NCBI GenBank assembly: GCA_024709505.1
Contig: JANJWP010000014.1
Span: forward strand, 62,001 to 126,000
Length of the DNA stretch: 64,000 bases
DNA from: Candidatus Altimarinota bacterium
GTDB lineage: Bacteria > Patescibacteriota > Gracilibacteria > BD1-5 > UBA2023
Direction: 5' to 3'
Shown piece after piece: positions 63,242 to 64,000 of the stretch. A model generated the notes under the pieces. That model did no database searches and was not told the DNA's origin. It was given only the letters and a program-made list of their open reading frames with translations. Each line of letters begins with the position of its first letter. The stretch's first letter is position 1. The translations under genes and the position numbers were made by a program.

Positions 63242-64000
63242 ATGTTATTCAAGCGATTCAATATTTCTGCCTTTACGCTGGTGGAACTCATTGTTGTAAT
63301 TGCAATTCTCGCGGTTCTCTCTGTCATGGGTTTCCTCGCCTTTTCTGGTTATTCTGATTCTGCAAGGGATGTGGCGAACCGTGCCAATGTTCGAAGCGTA
63401 TATTCGGCCATATCTTCCGAAAGCGCACTTTCCGGAGAATCTCCTAGGAAATACATCGTTTTTCAAACGTGAGCAACCTTGTCGGGAGCAACTTTTTCTT
63501 GAGTCATTTTTGTTCCTGGTTCATATTCCGATCCGACCGCCAATTATACCGCTGGGATTCCCGATTGGTCTCTGCTCCGCCTAGATCCATTAAAATTCCG
63601 AATCGCAAAATCCGATGCTTTTTCTATCGTTCAAACCGCCTTCGCCAATTTCGACCCGCTCGTCGGTGCTATTGAGGTTCCGGAAATACTGCCTTCTGGA
63701 AAAAGCCGTACTCGAAGCTTCTTCCAAGTTGCGGGAATTTCTTCAGCCGGAAGGGTGTATGTTGAAGGGAATTTTCCAACGTCGGTATCCGGTTCCATTT
63801 CTGGGCTGATTAAAAATCCCACAAATCCCACGGAAGCTTTAATTGACAGTATTGTCACGGATGCTCCGATTTATGCCTCCTGCTCCGGTGCGACATGGTC
63901 CGGAACGCTTGCGATATATGATGTGCCTGATCTTGGACATGATGCATCCGCTTCAATTTTTCATACGGGCTCGATTACGAACGGTACTTTGATTCATCGG
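63242..64000 (+). CDS. Type IV pilin-like protein (partial at window end; at least two TGA=Gly)
   Basis: MLFKRFNISAFTLVELIVVIAILAVLSVMGFLAFSGYSDSARDVANRANVRSVYSAISSESALSGESPRKYIVFQT[G]ATLSGATFS[G]VIFVPGSYSDPTANYTAGIPDWSLLRLDPLKFRIAKSDAF...; similar to the 25214..27250 product. Confidence 0.85.

Noticed and set aside
1-64000. Split ORFs as pseudogenes or frameshift errors
   Set aside because: Interruptions are always in-frame TGA, never TAA/TAG or frame changes, and occur in essential genes at conserved Gly sites.
1-64000. TGA = Trp (code 4) or selenocysteine
   Set aside because: TGG is used for Trp at conserved sites, TGA falls at conserved Gly positions, occurs up to five times per gene, and no SECIS-like context was apparent.
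1-64000. CRISPR array, prophage, transposase or IS element
   Set aside because: I saw no regularly spaced repeats, no transposase/integrase motifs and no structural phage genes; the holin-like PF04020 protein at 6871..7233 is a common chromosomal membrane protein.

Overview
This window is a gene-dense chromosomal segment from a bacterium that reads TGA as glycine (translation table 25, as in candidate phyla Absconditabacteria/SR1 and Gracilibacteria). Many ORFs in the supplied standard-code track are fragments of single genes split at in-frame TGA. Joining them puts Gly at diagnostic motif positions: PP-loop SG[G]SDST, SGNH block V HPNVR[G]HELIA, methyltransferase DPFCGL[G]T, carbamoyltransferase QYL[G]FEVNEGEYKVMGLAPYG, SOD QDF[G]SFEAFK, CorC EDIVEEVF[G]DIKDE. 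Every CDS I could finish ends in TAA or TAG. Recognised housekeeping genes are sufB(end)/D/S and a SufU-like scaffold, secG, secF, RNase J, PNPase, Der/EngA, FtsH, GalU, TlyA, YebC, EF-P, SOD, CspA-like, YraN and five tRNAs. Accessory content includes four tandem VirB2-like T4SS pilin genes, PrgI and a TraC N-domain protein, two very large helical-repeat proteins, and two type IV pilin-like proteins (one with Cys-rich repeats). A 21-34 kb island holds an SGNH hydrolase / DUF5989 (SxtK-like) / PP-loop ATPase / SxtJ-like / carbamoyltransferase (SxtI/NodU-like) operon, then a pilin, a lipoprotein, a second SGNH protein, UbiA plus polyprenyl synthase, and twin radical SAM enzymes. Other points of interest are a free-standing RNase J C-terminal domain upstream of full-length RNase J, a MATCAP/DUF1704-type metallopeptidase, a Trm11-like methyltransferase with an RGG tail, and an unexplained minus-strand transcript at 36.4-36.7 kb. 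Identifications come from reading motifs and families by eye; no database search was run.
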